Counted from the stretch's first letter, positions 44,377-55,729 are shown. The stretch is DNA of 64,000 bases from Neoarius graeffei (GCF_027579695.1 NC_083571.1:32446943-32510942), one strand, 5' to 3'. A program made the numbers and translations. Notes: generated from the sequence alone by a model not told the origin.

Positions 44377-44722
44377 CAAACAGTTGTCATTGCCTGAGTG
44401 CATACCTGTTTTCCCGCCGAAAGGTTTGAATGATGGAGGAAACTGTGGAGCGTGGCACGTTAGGCTGCACTCTGCGCCCTGCCTCTGCCATTGTGAGGCG
44501 ATGGTTGATGACATGATCAATAATGGTGGCCCGAATTTCATCTGGGACAACATGATGTCTGCGAACTCTATTTCCTCCTATTCCACCACCACGAACCCTC
44601 ACTCCTCCTCCTCTTCCCTCTCCTCTACCTCCACGCACCTTCAATCCTCCACCTCCTCTTCCTTCTCTTCCCCTTCCTCCAAGTGGAGATTGCCCTGGTT
44701 GATGCACTTGCTCTCTCTCCAT
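42740..44722 (-). CDS. IS630-like DDE transposase, three exons, two frameshifts
   Basis: Exon 1 44722-44406 encodes an Arg/Gly-rich stretch then a HTH (DEIRATIIDHVINHRLTMAE). Exon 2 44083-43801 continues the HTH/linker (SISTIDRVLKKNLITMKQIY). Exon 3 43452-42740 holds the catalytic domain: FVDEAGFNLAKGRRRGRNII (first Asp), IVWDNVNFHRGPR (second Asp), LLPPYSPFLNPIEEFF (Glu, about 35 residues later). Introns are GT-AG and exons 1+2 give exactly 200 codons. Exon 3 needs two frame changes, each explained by one extra base in a homopolymer (nine C at 43305-43313; six A at 43008-43013). Without these, about 436 residues. Either a recent pseudogene or sequencing slips. Confidence 0.75.
43801..44083 (-). 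CDS. transposase exon 2
   Basis: 283 nt, acceptor TGTGCAG, donor CAG|GTAAGT. Encodes IGRQPHAGGRRKLLTDRQEQ and the second HTH, up to ELWYQYVQ. Confidence 0.78.
44406..44722 (-). CDS. transposase exon 1
   Basis: 317 nt from the ATG at 44722 to the donor CAG|GTATGC. Gly/Arg-rich tract followed by the first HTH; ends in RRENR split by the intron. Its sequence is repeated, truncated, in the tandem units to the right. Confidence 0.75.
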
Positions 44723-45340
44723 GTTGACATAGGAAAAAGTACTAGCACCAGGCCAAGCTGTATATATACAGCAATGCCAGCACTCCAAAACATAGATAAC
44801 ACCTGTCAGGTAACTCAACAAACAGATGGATTGGTCACCTGCAAAGTGGGACACTCCTCCTTCGTTAGTCAGAAACTGATTTCACCTATTACCTACTAAC
44901 ATGATTATCCTAAATTTACTATGACATCTTACAAAATATGTACTGTATTCTATTCCAATTTCCTAACACTATTTTGACAATTGAGCAGACTATTCTGCAT
45001 ATGATGACTTATACGATGAAAATGTGCTGACATGTTTTGAGGACAATGACCATTACACTGAGAACCAACCAATTGGGATAGATCAGCAAGATACATTCAT
45101 TTGAAAAATGTACTAAATGTAGGCTGATTGTGTTAACTGTAGGATACTTGTACATAGCCATTTGCATGGATGTACTAAATGCTTGAGACATGTACAAAGC
45201 ATTTGAAATATTGATGAAAGCAATGATAAATGCCATTCTGTTGTGAGAAACTGCAAGTTAGTTTGGGGATTTGTCCATGTTGTTTTGAGAATGTCATCTC
45301 AGTTTCAAGAACTGAGCCAAACCAATGGAGAAAAACTGTA

Positions 45341-45978
45341 AACGCTGAGACGGTGTCTGATTCCCGAACATTACTTGGAAGGCTGTTCCATAACTGTGGG
45401 GCTTTGTAAGAAAAGGCTCTGCCCCCTGATGTAGCCTTCACTATACGAGGTACCAGCAGATAGCCTGCACCTTTTGATCTAAGTAGGCGTGGCGGGTCAT
45501 AGAGGAGCAGAAGTTCACTCAGGTACTGTGGTGCGAGACCATTTAGTGCTTTAAAGGTCAATAGTAGTATTTTATAATCAATACGAAATTTGATTGGGAG
45601 CCAATGCAGTGTGGATAAGACAGGCGTGATGTGGCCATATTTTCTAGTTCTAGTAAGGACTCTTGCTGCTGCATTTTGAACTAACTGGAGCTTGTTTATG
45701 CACTTACTGGAACATCCAGACAGTAAGGCATTACAATAATCCAACCTGGAGGTAACGAAAGCATGGACTAGTTTTTCTGCATCATGCAATGACATTAAAT
45801 TTCTTATCTTTGCAATATTTCTGAGATGAAAGAAAGCTATCCGGGTGATGTTATCAATGTGAGTTTCGAATGAAAGACTGGGGTCAATAATCACCCCGAG
45901 GTCTTTTACTGCTGCACGTGAAGAAACAGAAAGGCCATCCAGAGTTAATGGTGGCCCGAATTTCATCTGGGACAACAT
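45341..45978 (-). pseudogene. L2-type RT C-terminal fragment, unit 1
   Basis: Reads VSSRAAVKDLGVIIDPSLSF, then ITPVLSTLHWLPIKFRIDYK and GGRAFSYKAPQLWNSLPSNV, the C-terminal part of an L2-clade RT. The open frame starts in transposon sequence (MLSQMKFGPP), so the 267-codon frame is a chimera. The catalytic domain is absent. Confidence 0.85.
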
Positions 45979-46365
45979 GATGTCTGCGAACTCTATTTCC
46001 TCCTATTCCACCACCACGAACCCTCACTCCTCCTCCTCCTCTTCCCTCTCCTCTACCTCCACGCACCCTCAATCCTCCACCTCCTCTTCCTTCTCTTCCC
46101 CTTCCTCCAAGTGGAGATTGCCCTGGTTGATGCACTTGCTCTCTCTCCATGTTGACATAGGAAAAAGTACTAGCACCAGGCCAAGCTGTATATATACAGC
46201 AATGCCAGCACTCCAAAACATAGATAACACCTGTCAGGTAACTCAACAAACAGATGGATTGGTCACCTGCAAAGTGGGACACTCCTCCTTCGTTAGTCAG
46301 AAACTGATTTCACCTATTACCTACTAACATGATTATCCTAAATTTACTATGACATCTTACAAAAT

Positions 46366-46742
46366 CTCATCTCATCTCATTATCTCTAGCCGCTTTATCC
46401 TTCTACAGGGTCGCAGGCAAGCTGGAGCCTATCCCAGCTGACTACGGGCGAAAGGCGGGGTACACCCCGGACAAGTCGCCAGGTCATCGCAGGGCTGACA
46501 CATAGACACAGACAACCATTCACACTCACATTCACACCTACGGTCAATTTAGAGTTGCCAGTTAACCTAACCTGCATGTCTTTGGACTGTGGGGGAAACC
46601 GGAGCACCCGGAGGAAACCCACACGGACACGGGGAGAACATGCAAACTCCGCACAGAAAGGCCCTTGCCGGCCACGGGGCTCGAACCCGGACCTTCTTGC
46701 TGTGAGGCGACAGCACTAACCACTACACCACCGTGCCGCCCG
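46366..46742 (-). mobile_element. SINE in tandem unit 1
   Basis: Mermaid-like SINE, tail at left, tRNA-like head at right, flanked by TCTTACAAAAT (46355-46365, 46743-46753). Absent from the full transposon copy at 42055-45338, so the insertion preceded the tandem duplication but followed the separation of the two transposon copies. Confidence 0.92.
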
Positions 46743-47156
46743 TCTTACAAAATATGTACTGTATTCTATTCCAATTTCCTAACACTATTTTGACAATTGC
46801 GCAGACTATTCTGCACATGATGACTTATACGATGAAAATGTGCTGACATGTTTTGAGGACAATGACCATTACACTGAGAACCAACCAATTGGGATAGATC
46901 AGCAAGATACATTCATTTGAAAAATGTACTAAATGTAGACTGATTGTGTTAACTGTAGGATATTTGTACATAGCCATTTGCATGGATGTACTAAATGCTT
47001 GAGACATGTACAAAGCATTTGAAATATTGATGAAAGCAATGATAAATGCCATTCTGTTGTGAGAAACTGCAAGTTAGTTTGGGGATTTGTCCATGTTGTT
47101 TTGAGAATGTCATCTCAGTTTCAAGAACTGAGCCAAACCAATGGAGAAAAACTGTA

Positions 47157-47794
47157 AACGCTGAGACGGTGTCTGATTCCCGAACATTACTTGGAAGGCT
47201 GTTCCATAACTGTGGGGCTTTGTAAGAAAAGGCTCTGCCCCCTGATGTAGCCTTCACTATACGAGGTACCAGCAGATAGCCTGCACCTTTTGATCTAAGT
47301 AGGCGTGGCGGGTCATAGAGGAGCAGAAGTTCACTCAGGTACTGTGGTGCGAGACCATTTAGTGCTTTAAAGGTCAATAGTAGTATTTTATAATCAATAC
47401 GAAATTTGATTGGGAGCCAATGCAGTGTGGATAAGACAGGCGTGATGTGGCCATATTTTCTAGTTCTAGTAAGGACTCTTGCTGCTGCATTTTGAACTAA
47501 CTGGAGCTTGTTTATGCACTTACTGGAACATCCAGACAGTAAGGCATTACAATAATCCAACCTGGAGGTAACGAAAGCATGGACTAGTTTTTCTGCATCA
47601 TGCAATGACATTAAATTTCTTATCTTTGCAATATTTCTGAGATGAAAGAAAGCTATCCGGGTGATGTTATCAATGTGAGTTTCGAATGAAAGACTGGGGT
47701 CAATAATCACCCCGAGGTCTTTTACTGCTGCACGTGAAGAAACAGAAAGGCCATCCAGAGTTAATGGTGGCCCGAATTTCATCTGGGACAACAT
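47157..47794 (-). pseudogene. L2-type RT C-terminal fragment, unit 2
   Basis: Same fragment as in unit 1, with the same translated sequence over the frame. Confidence 0.85.
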
Positions 47795-48181
47795 GATGTC
47801 TGCGAACTCTATTTCCTCCTATTCCACCACCACGAACCCTCACTCCTCCTCCTCCTCTTCCCTCTCCTCTACCTTCACGCACCCTCAATCCTCCACCTCC
47901 TCTTCCTTCTCTTCCCCTTCCTCCAAGTGGAGATTGCCCTGGTTGATGCACTTGCTCTCTCTCCATGTTGACATAGGAAAAAGTACTAGCACCAGGCCAA
48001 GCTGTATATATACAGCAATGCCAGCACTCCAAAACATAGATAACACCTGTCAGGTAACTCAACAAACAGATGGATTGGTCACCTGCAAAGTGGGACACTC
48101 CTCCTTCGTTAGTCAGAAACTGATTTCACCTATTACCTACTAACATGATTATCCTAAATTTACTATGACATCTTACAAAAT

Positions 48182-48558
48182 CTCATCTCATCTCATTATC
48201 TCTAGCCGCTTTATCCTTCTACAGGGTCGCAGGCAAGCTGGAGCCTATCCCAGCTGACTACGGGTGAAAGGCGGGGTACACCCCGGACAAGTCGCCAGGT
48301 CATCGCAGGGCTGACACATAGACACAGACAACCATTCACACTCACATTCACACCTACGGTCAATTTAGAGTCGCCAGTTAACCTAACCTGCATGTCTTTG
48401 GACTGTGGGGGAAACCGGAGCACCCGGAGGAAACCCACACGGACACGGGGAGAACATGCAAACTCCGCACAGAAAGGCCCTTGCCGGCCACGGGGCTCGA
48501 ACCCGGACCTTCTTGCTGTGAGGCGACAGCACTAACCACTACACCACCGTGCCGCCCG
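48182..48558 (-). mobile_element. SINE in tandem unit 2
   Basis: Identical position and flanks to the SINE of unit 1, shifted by 1816 bp: a duplicated copy, not a new insertion. Confidence 0.92.
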
Positions 48559-48972
48559 TCTTACAAAATATGTACTGTATTCTATTCCAATTTCCTAACA
48601 CTATTTTGACAATTGCGCAGACTATTCTGCACATGATGACTTATACGATGAAAATGTGCTGACATGTTTTGAGGACAATGACCATTACACTGAGAACCAA
48701 CCAATTGGGATAGATCAGCAAGATACATTCATTTGAAAAATGTACTAAATGTAGACTGATTGTGTTAACTGTAGGATATTTGTACATAGCCATTTGCATG
48801 GATGTACTAAATGCTTGAGACATGTACAAAGCATTTGAAATATTGATGAAAGCAATGATAAATGCCATTCTGTTGTGAGAAACTGCAAGTTAGTTTGGGG
48901 ATTTGTCCATGTTGTTTTGAGAATGTCATCTCAGTTTCAAGAACTGAGCCAAACCAATGGAGAAAAACTGTA

Positions 48973-49610
48973 AACGCTGAGACGGTGTCTGATTCCCGAA
49001 CATTACTTGGAAGGCTGTTCCATAACTGTGGGGCTTTGTAAGAAAAGGCTCTGCCCCCTGATGTAGCCTTCACTATACGAGGTACCAGCAGATAGCCTGC
49101 ACCTTTTGATCTAAGTAGGCGTGGCGGGTCATAGAGGAGCAGAAGTTCACTCAGGTACTGTGGTGCGAGACCATTTAGTGCTTTAAAGGTCAATAGTAGT
49201 ATTTTATAATCAATACGAAATTTGATTGGGAGCCAATGCAGTGTGGATAAGACAGGCGTGATGTGGCCATATTTTCTAGTTCTAGTAAGGACTCTTGCTG
49301 CTGCATTTTGAACTAACTGGAGCTTGTTTATGCACTTACTGGAACATCCAGACAGTAAGGCATTACAATAATCCAACCTGGAGGTAACGAAAGCATGGAC
49401 TAGTTTTTCTGCATCATGCAATGACATTAAATTTCTTATCTTTGCAATATTTCTGAGATGAAAGAAAGCTATCCGGGTGATGTTATCAATGTGAGTTTCG
49501 AATGAAAGACTGGGGTCAATAATCACCCCGAGGTCTTTTACTGCTGCACGTGAAGAAACAGAAAGGCCATCCAGAGTTAATGGTGGCCCGAATTTCATCT
49601 GGGACAACAT
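48973..49610 (-). pseudogene. L2-type RT C-terminal fragment, unit 3
   Basis: Same fragment as in units 1 and 2, with no amino acid difference noticed. Confidence 0.85.
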
Positions 49611-49997
49611 GATGTCTGCGAACTCTATTTCCTCCTATTCCACCACCACGAACCCTCACTCCTCCTCCTCCTCTTCCCTCTCCTCTACCTTCACGCACCC
49701 TCAATCCTCCACCTCCTCTTCCTTCTCTTCCCCTTCCTCCAAGTGGAGATTGCCCTGGTTGATGCACTTGCTCTCTCTCCATGTTGACATAGGAAAAAGT
49801 ACTAGCACCAGGCCAAGCTGTATATATACAGCAATGCCAGCACTCCAAAACATAGATAACACCTGTCAGGTAACTCAACAAACAGATGGATTGGTCACCT
49901 GCAAAGTGGGACACTCCTCCTTCGTTAGTCAGAAACTGATTTCACCTATTACCTACTAACATGATTATCCTAAATTTACTATGACATCTTACAAAAT

Positions 49998-50374
49998 CTC
50001 ATCTCATCTCATTATCTCTAGCCGCTTTATCCTTCTACAGGGTCGCAGGCAAGCTGGAGCCTATCCCAGCTGACTACGGGTGAAAGGCGGGGTACACCCC
50101 GGACAAGTCGCCAGGTCATCGCAGGGCTGACACATAGACACAGACAACCATTCACACTCACATTCACACCTACGGTCAATTTAGAGTCGCCAGTTAACCT
50201 AACCTGCATGTCTTTGGACTGTGGGGGAAACCGGAGCACCCGGAGGAAACCCACACGGACACGGGGAGAACATGCAAACTCCGCACAGAAAGGCCCTTGC
50301 CGGCCACGGGGCTCGAACCCGGACCTTCTTGCTGTGAGGCGACAGCACTAACCACTACACCACCGTGCCGCCCG
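49998..50374 (-). mobile_element. SINE in tandem unit 3
   Basis: As in unit 2, shifted by a further 1816 bp. Confidence 0.92.
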
Positions 50375-50939
50375 TCTTACAAAATATGTACTGTATTCTA
50401 TTCCAATTTCCTAACACTATTTTGACAATTGCGCAGACTATTCTGCACATGATGACTTATACGATGAAAATGTGCTGACATGTTTTGAGGACAATGACCA
50501 TTACACTGAGAACCAACCAATTGGGATAGATCAGCAAGATACATTCATTTGAAAAATGTACTAAATGTAGACTGATTGTGTTAACTGTAGGATATTTGTA
50601 CATAGCCATTTGCATGGATGTACTAAATGCTTGAGACATGTACAAAGCATTTGAAATATTGATGAAAGCAATGATAAATGCCATTCTGTTGTGAGAAACT
50701 GCAAGTTAGTTTGGGGATTTGTCCATGTTGTTTTGAGAATGTCATCTCAGTTTCAAGAACTGAGCCAAACCAATGGAGAAAAACTGTAACTCGGCAAGTT
50801 TTTGTATCGTAGCAAGTTTTAATTTGAGGTAAAAAAATTTTTTTTTAATTTTGATTTATTTTTATAACTTGTAATGCCAAATATATTTTTAAATAATATT
50901 CCCGCAGCCGTGTTTATTTACTGATTTATTTGTTTGTTT

Positions 50940-51088
50940 TATTTTTAAAGTATCGGTCGCATCGCCGCTGTTTCTCAGCGCGCGCAGTAACCTAGCAACG
51001 AAGCGACCTTCCAATCGCGCATGCGCGGTGCAAAGAGCCAGCGAGAAGGGTGGGGGTGAGGAGCGGAGGCTGTGTGAGCGGCGCGCGT

Positions 51089-51127
<39 letters not shown>

Positions 51128-51550
51128 CTCTCTCTCAACTGAAGTCTGATGGAGGAGAAGCGCGAGACTTCCGTCTCAGAGTTTTAGTTCCCAAACATGA
51201 CGTCACAGGACCTTTCCCAGCCCGGGGTGAGAGAGTGACAGTCCCGGGGTCAGGAGCGGAGCGAGGGGAGCGGAGCGGACAGTCCCGGGGTCAGGAGCGG
51301 AGCGAGGGGAGCGGAGCGGACAGTCCCGGGGTCAGGAGCGGAGCGAGGGGAGCGGAGCGGACAGTCCCGGGGTCAGGAGCGAGGGGAGCGGAGCGGAGCG
51401 GACAGTCCCGGGGTCAGGAGCGAGGGGAGCGGAGCGGAGCGGACAGTCCCGGGGTCAGGAGCGAGCGGAGCGAGGGGAGCGGAGCGGATAGTCCCGGGGT
51501 TTCACGGGAAAATCCGGTGAAGTGGGCGGAGCCTCTGCACATCAAGGTAC
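50940..51550 (+). promoter_or_regulatory. tbc1d1: candidate TBC1D1 promoter and non-coding first exon
   Basis: GC-rich, CpG-dense stretch (GCGCGCGCAG, GCGCATGCGCGG), unlike its AT-rich surroundings. It contains a consensus CRE (TGACGTCA near 51199), a CT repeat at 51090-51142 and GC boxes (GGGCGG). A good splice donor CATCAAG|GTACAG lies at 51546, 2.4 kb upstream of the coding start and in the right orientation. Promoter and 5' UTR exon are inferred; no transcript evidence. Confidence 0.5.
51239..51500. repeat. GC-rich minisatellite in the candidate promoter
   Basis: About six to seven copies of a 40-45 bp unit containing CAGTCCCGGGGTCAGGAGCG followed by variable GGAGC blocks. An ORF spans it only because the unit length is a near multiple of three. 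Confidence 0.9.
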
Positions 51551-51936
51551 AGACAGTGTGAGTGTGTGAGAGAGTGAGAGAGATTGTTACATTTATTATA
51601 CTCGTGTAAATGTGTTCTCAAAAACAAGTGCTGTTATAGAAATAAAAAAACCCTGCAGATGTCAACATTAAAACTCCATCCATGAATTAATATTATCTTT
51701 AATGTTCCTCTACATTTCCTCATGCAGTGCACAGTTTACAGTGCATCTTATATTACAAACACTGCATATCCTACTATGCACACACACACACACACACACA
51801 CACTTGCATGATGGCTGCATTATCAAGTTCCTGAAAAGAAAAATATTTTCAGTGTTTGTGATCACATTTTTATTGCTGTATTTTTTCCTGTCCTCTAAAA
51901 CACAGCTTAAATAACACTCCTTACTATTTATATATC

Positions 51937-51994
<58 letters not shown>

Positions 51995-52584
51995 CTGCCA
52001 ACTGGGGCACAACACACACATTTGTTCATATATAGAATGGACATCATTGAAACCACCTGTGTCAGACACAGATGACATGGTTTGTGTGTGTGTGTGTGTG
52101 TTGCTGAACCTAAAATTAGTCTGTGTAAAACCGATCCTTCCCTGGGGGATCAGATCAAGCTCCTTCAAGATTTCATCCAGATCTAATCCTAAGGCCATGT
52201 TTCAGGTCCCATGGTTAGAAATGTCTTCTATAATCATACATCCAAATACATCCAATATCCAATATACATCCAAATACATGTTAATTAGTGCTTTAACATC
52301 TGTACATTTACTTTGGTGCAAGAAATAGGCCAAAGGCAAAGCATGTAACATCAGCTTGTTTTTGACATTGCATATTGCATTTTAACATCTAAAGCATTTT
52401 TGCACTGAAGCATAGCACTTTAACATGCTTGGACTTTAGCATTTAAGTACTTTATGATTGTCTATATTCTGGATTTTTACCTGACCTTATTTATATGTCT
52501 GTGTATACTGTATTGACCTGTTGATCAAAAGTTGCACTCAAGCACTTTAATGCCTGGATACTATTATTATCATTATTTACCTTA

Positions 52585-52626
<42 letters not shown>

Positions 52627-53990
52627 CAAAGATCAACCTGCCACAGGGACTAAAGATGCAAATTAGCCGTTGGCTATAATCTTGCGTATTTACATGTAAA
52701 TGTTTTTATTAATATGCATCGTCCCTGTTAAAAGAATAATATAAAATAAAAAAAAATAAAAAAAATCCCTGGGTATGGAACAAACTCATGTATGTTGATA
52801 TGCTAAAGAGGTTTTTTCCACCTAGATGCCACATAGATGCAGCCTGGCGCCAAGTGGAGTTCCTGCCACCACCCAAAGTGTTTTATTTCTCTTATATCAC
52901 AGCAATTTGACTAATTATTGGTACTTTTTAACCATTCATATTTACGTTAAATGCTGTCCAGGTAACGAGTTACTTCCCATTTTCACTTACGTTATAGCAG
53001 CTGTAAACGGTCCTTCTTTCTCTTTCTTGAAGTTCATACGACTGAAAAAAACCCTGCAGGTTTTCATGTTACTGAGAAACCACAAAGCGTAAACTCATCC
53101 GTCCTGAGGACTTTCACATGGCTGAAAACAGTCAGTCGTGACAATAGAAATACTGATTCAAGCGTCGGGCGTAGCGTTAAGGACATATGGTGGATCCATG
53201 ACACTGTAACCGTACCTTCGAATTGCTTGGATGTGACGTAACAGTTACGTGTTTTAGCATCAGCTGTTACGTAGTTTAATCCCGGCATCCATATTTCCAT
53301 ATTTTCACAATTTGAACCAATTAACCGGTGAGATTATTGTATGTTTGCTTCACTGTATCACCATATCGCTTCACTTTTTATTTGCATAACATATGATGTC
53401 ATCTGGCTCCACCCACTTTCCCCTTTGTGTCACTGGAAAACAAAAGATCTTGTTAAACATACATTTTTTAGACTGTAAATTACAGTAAAGTGTAAATTAA
53501 GCTAATGTTTTGCTAACACTGCTTTGACCATGACTGTTAGTGCGGATTCTAACGTTCTTAAAATGGCGCCATTAGTAGACGTGAGATGCCCTGAGGCCCT
53601 GCCTACCAAAATTCGAAACACTTGGGGTCGTGCTGTTACAGGAAAATAATCAACATCAGGGTGACATGATGAAGGTTCTGTTACCATCCGGAGTTTTAGC
53701 TTTCTTATTTCTTGTCTAGGGGCGGAGTTTTACAAATCCGCACCAAAAACAAAGGAGATTCTGGTTTTTCAGGATGGACGCACTGACCTCAATTCCAAAT
53801 CCAGCACACACAAGCCTTTTATTCCTCTTATAATTCAGTGATAATTAATTTAGCTTTAATGTTTAAAAAAATCGACGTGTACACTTTATCCATTTATAGT
53901 TACTTTTAATCAAGTAAGTTGTTATCTTGTAACGAGTAATAACGAGATGTTTCTCTTTGTCTCAGTTAAACTTTTTGATGCACAGGGCTC
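51551..53990. other. TBC1D1 intron 1 (putative)
   Basis: No gene seen. Microsatellites: CA 51779-51803, GT 51937-51952, GA 51953-51991, GT 52086-52101, ATT 52578-52625. Acceptors CTCAG (53961-53965) or CACAG (53981-53985) could start the first coding exon. Confidence 0.55.
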
Positions 53991-54248
53991 ATGGAGGGCA
54001 TCTGCTTCGAGGTGAAACCCCGAGGCGACCCCGCCCCGACATCCCAGCCCCTCCCAGAAGGATCAGGAGATGAAGATGAGGAAGAGGAGGAGAAAGAGAT
54101 CCAATACAGATTAACGCTGGTGGGCTCGTTAGCAGTCCACCCCCAGACCTCTATGGCCATGCTGCCGTGGGTGGTGGCCGAGATCCGCAGGCCTCGGCTG
54201 AAGGAAAGGAGCTTCAGTACGAAAATCTCTGGACCTCAAGCTATAGAG
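53991..54248 (+). CDS. tbc1d1: TBC1D1 coding exon 1
   Basis: 258 nt, ATG at 53991, ends phase 0 at donor GTGAGG. The first Met of the open frame, with an upstream acceptor-like site, makes this the natural start. Encodes MEGICFEVKPRGD to SGPQAIE. Confidence 0.82.
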
Positions 54249-54822
54249 GTGAGGGAGGAGCAAACAACTGGTTAATAGCAGCGACGAAAATGTGTCAAAT
54301 CGGTGAAAATTTCGAAGGAAAGTTTTGACACAGTGTACGCAGGGCCAACCGGGACACAATTCTTGAGACGTAAGTTTTGTTCAGTACAAAAGAAATACTG
54401 CAGACAAGAACCAGGGATGTTTGGGATGTTGAGGGGGGTTTTGGCGTTATTTTGTTGCCATGACAAAAATTCAAGAAGTGCTATTTTATCGCATCGTGAG
54501 TAAAAATGAATGTGTTAGACCCATGAATTCATGTCATACAGGTAACCTGTAATAACATGTAATAACCCGTCTCTCGGGCTTCCAGATACGCGATTGTTCG
54601 GTGGTCTTGCGGATCTCGTGTTCCTGGGTGCGGTGTGTTCTGGGCGTGGCGTGTGGGCAGGACATGTGGGACCCATTGCGGTGCACCGTCCTGTTTCAGC
54701 AGCGGCCGCATCACGTCACCAAACTCATCCACAACAGCCGAGAGCCGGGTTACTTCGGCTGCCTGATTCGGGATGAAACCAGAGCCACCTGCTACGTGTT
54801 CCGCTGCCACGATGAACACAAG
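53991..54822 (+). CDS. tbc1d1: TBC1D1, N-terminal part (first two coding exons)
   Basis: Rab GTPase-activating protein that restrains GLUT4-type vesicle traffic and is phosphorylated by Akt/AMPK in mammals. The two exons read in frame for 165 codons. An acidic stretch (GSGDEDEEEEEKE) is followed by the start of the PTB domain: LVGSLAVHPQTSMAMLPWVV, later MWDPLRCTVLFQQRPHHVTK and LIHNSREPGYFGCLI. These match the N-terminal PTB of human TBC1D1 in order and spacing (VGSLPVH..MPMLPWVVAE; KLIHNSHDPSYFACLI). The acidic N-terminus is unlike the human start. Further exons lie to the right of the window. The paralogue TBC1D4 is less likely given the PGM2 neighbour. Confidence 0.85.
54586..54822 (+). 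CDS. tbc1d1: TBC1D1 coding exon 2
   Basis: 237 nt, phase 0 to 0, acceptor GGCTTCCAG, donor GTACAC leading straight into a CA repeat. Encodes IRDCSVVLRISCSWVRCVLG to CYVFRCHDEHK. Confidence 0.85.

Positions 54823-54826
<4 letters not shown>

Positions 54827-54873
<47 letters not shown>
54827..54873. repeat. CA repeat at the exon 2 donor
   Basis: (CA)n of about 46 bp begins 3 bases into the intron. Confidence 0.95.
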
Positions 54874-54875
<2 letters not shown>

Positions 54876-55206
54876 TTGATCTCTTGAGAAAAGAATGGTT
54901 TGTTGAAGATTTTAGATTATATCACAAAGGTTGTTTCCATAGTAACAAATATGGAAGCGTCTCAATATTGAGACTGTTGTCTAACGCTACGTTCACACTG
55001 CAAAGCTTAATGCTCAATTCCGATTTTTTTGTGAAATCCGATTTTTTTGTGAGGTCGTTCACATTAACAAATATATGCGACTTGTATGTGATCCTCAGTA
55101 TGAACGAAAAGCGACCTAAAAGTGTTCCGCATGCGCACTGCAGGATACGACGACGTCACACGCAGTGAGCATGGCCAGTGTTTACGGAAGTAAAACCGCC
55201 CGGTTG

Positions 55207-55320
55207 CCCATCCAATCTAGCTTGAATAGCTGCATCCCCCCAAATGGAAATCAGCTCCCTAACCTCTGCGTCCTTCCATTGAGAAGATTCAGAACCTTCA
55301 CAGCCCGAAGCGTCCCTCGC
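55207..55320 (-). pseudogene. Myb/SANT-like domain fragment of Harbinger type
   Basis: SSQWKDAEVRELISIWGDAA then IQARLDG on the minus strand: the first helix region of a Myb/SANT-like trihelix domain. It is cut off after about 30 residues. Confidence 0.65.
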
Positions 55321-55334
55321 ATTGATGTCATGCG

Positions 55335-55729
55335 CAGGGGCGCAGATACGTTTTTTGAACTGGGGGGGGGGACAAAAAACTGGGGGGGACAAAGCTGCCA
55401 GCAAACCAACCCCAACCCCGATATGCCTGTCAAACTTGTTGTGGGTTACCATAGCAACCAAGCTCGAGCTCGCAACCTGTGCAGTCTGTGCAGCTCAACC
55501 AACCGAATATCAGTCTTTGTTTTGTTTTATGTGAGTTGTTGCAACTATGTATACACTGCTGTGCACCTCAATAAACCGAATGGTAATTAGTCTTTTGATT
55601 TTTCCGTGAGGTTTGCCTTATGCAAAGAAAGACAGCATAGACGTTTTTTCCTCCCTATAAGTGGGGGGGACCGAACGAGGTGAATTTAAATCTGGGTGGG
55701 ACGACTCCCACCCTCTATCTGCGCCCGTG
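55335..55729. mobile_element. hAT-like insertion in Harbinger copy 1
   Basis: Ends CAGGGGCGCAGATA and TATCTGCGCCCGTG are inverted; the 8 bases on each side (GTCATGCG/ATTATGCG) agree at six positions. G runs (GGGGGG) lie inside both ends. Confidence 0.6.

Larger units (their letters stand above)
42055..45338 (-). mobile_element. IS630/Tc1-related transposon with spliced transposase
   Basis: Inverted ends CAGTTTTTCTCCATTGGTTT and complement run for about 48 bp (to GAGATGACA), flanked by TA (42053-42054, 45339-45340). 3284 bp. Carries one minus-strand three-exon gene. The internal structure matches the ISL2EU/IS630-like group abundant in fish; that name is from memory. Confidence 0.85.
45341..50786. 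repeat. three tandem 1816-bp units
   Basis: Units 45341-47154 (allowing the shared TA), 47155-48970 and 48971-50786 repeat with an exact 1816-bp period. Each has a minus-strand LINE RT fragment of about 605 bp, then the right-hand end of the 42055 transposon (from AATGGTGGCCCGAATTTC to its terminus) with a SINE inside. Units 2 and 3 look identical by eye; unit 1 differs at a few bases (CTCCACG versus TTCACG; GGGCGAAAG versus GGGTGAAAG; GAGTTGCC versus GAGTCGCC). Confidence 0.95.

Noticed and set aside
44237..44899. 220-codon plus-strand frame rich in Ser and Thr
   Set aside because: Antisense of the transposase exon 1 Gly/Arg tract; the spliced minus-strand gene explains the sequence.
45341..50786. 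Regular repeats considered as a CRISPR or satellite array
   Set aside because: Units are 1.8 kb composites of known element types, there are no spacers, and the genome is a vertebrate.
51028..51561. 177-codon open frame, Ser/Arg/Gly-rich
   Set aside because: It spans a CT repeat and a GC-rich minisatellite; the frame stays open because of repeat composition, and no domain is recognisable. Treated as promoter/5' UTR.
54586..54822. TBC1D4 instead of TBC1D1
   Set aside because: PTB motifs and PGM2 synteny fit TBC1D1 better, although only 165 codons are visible.
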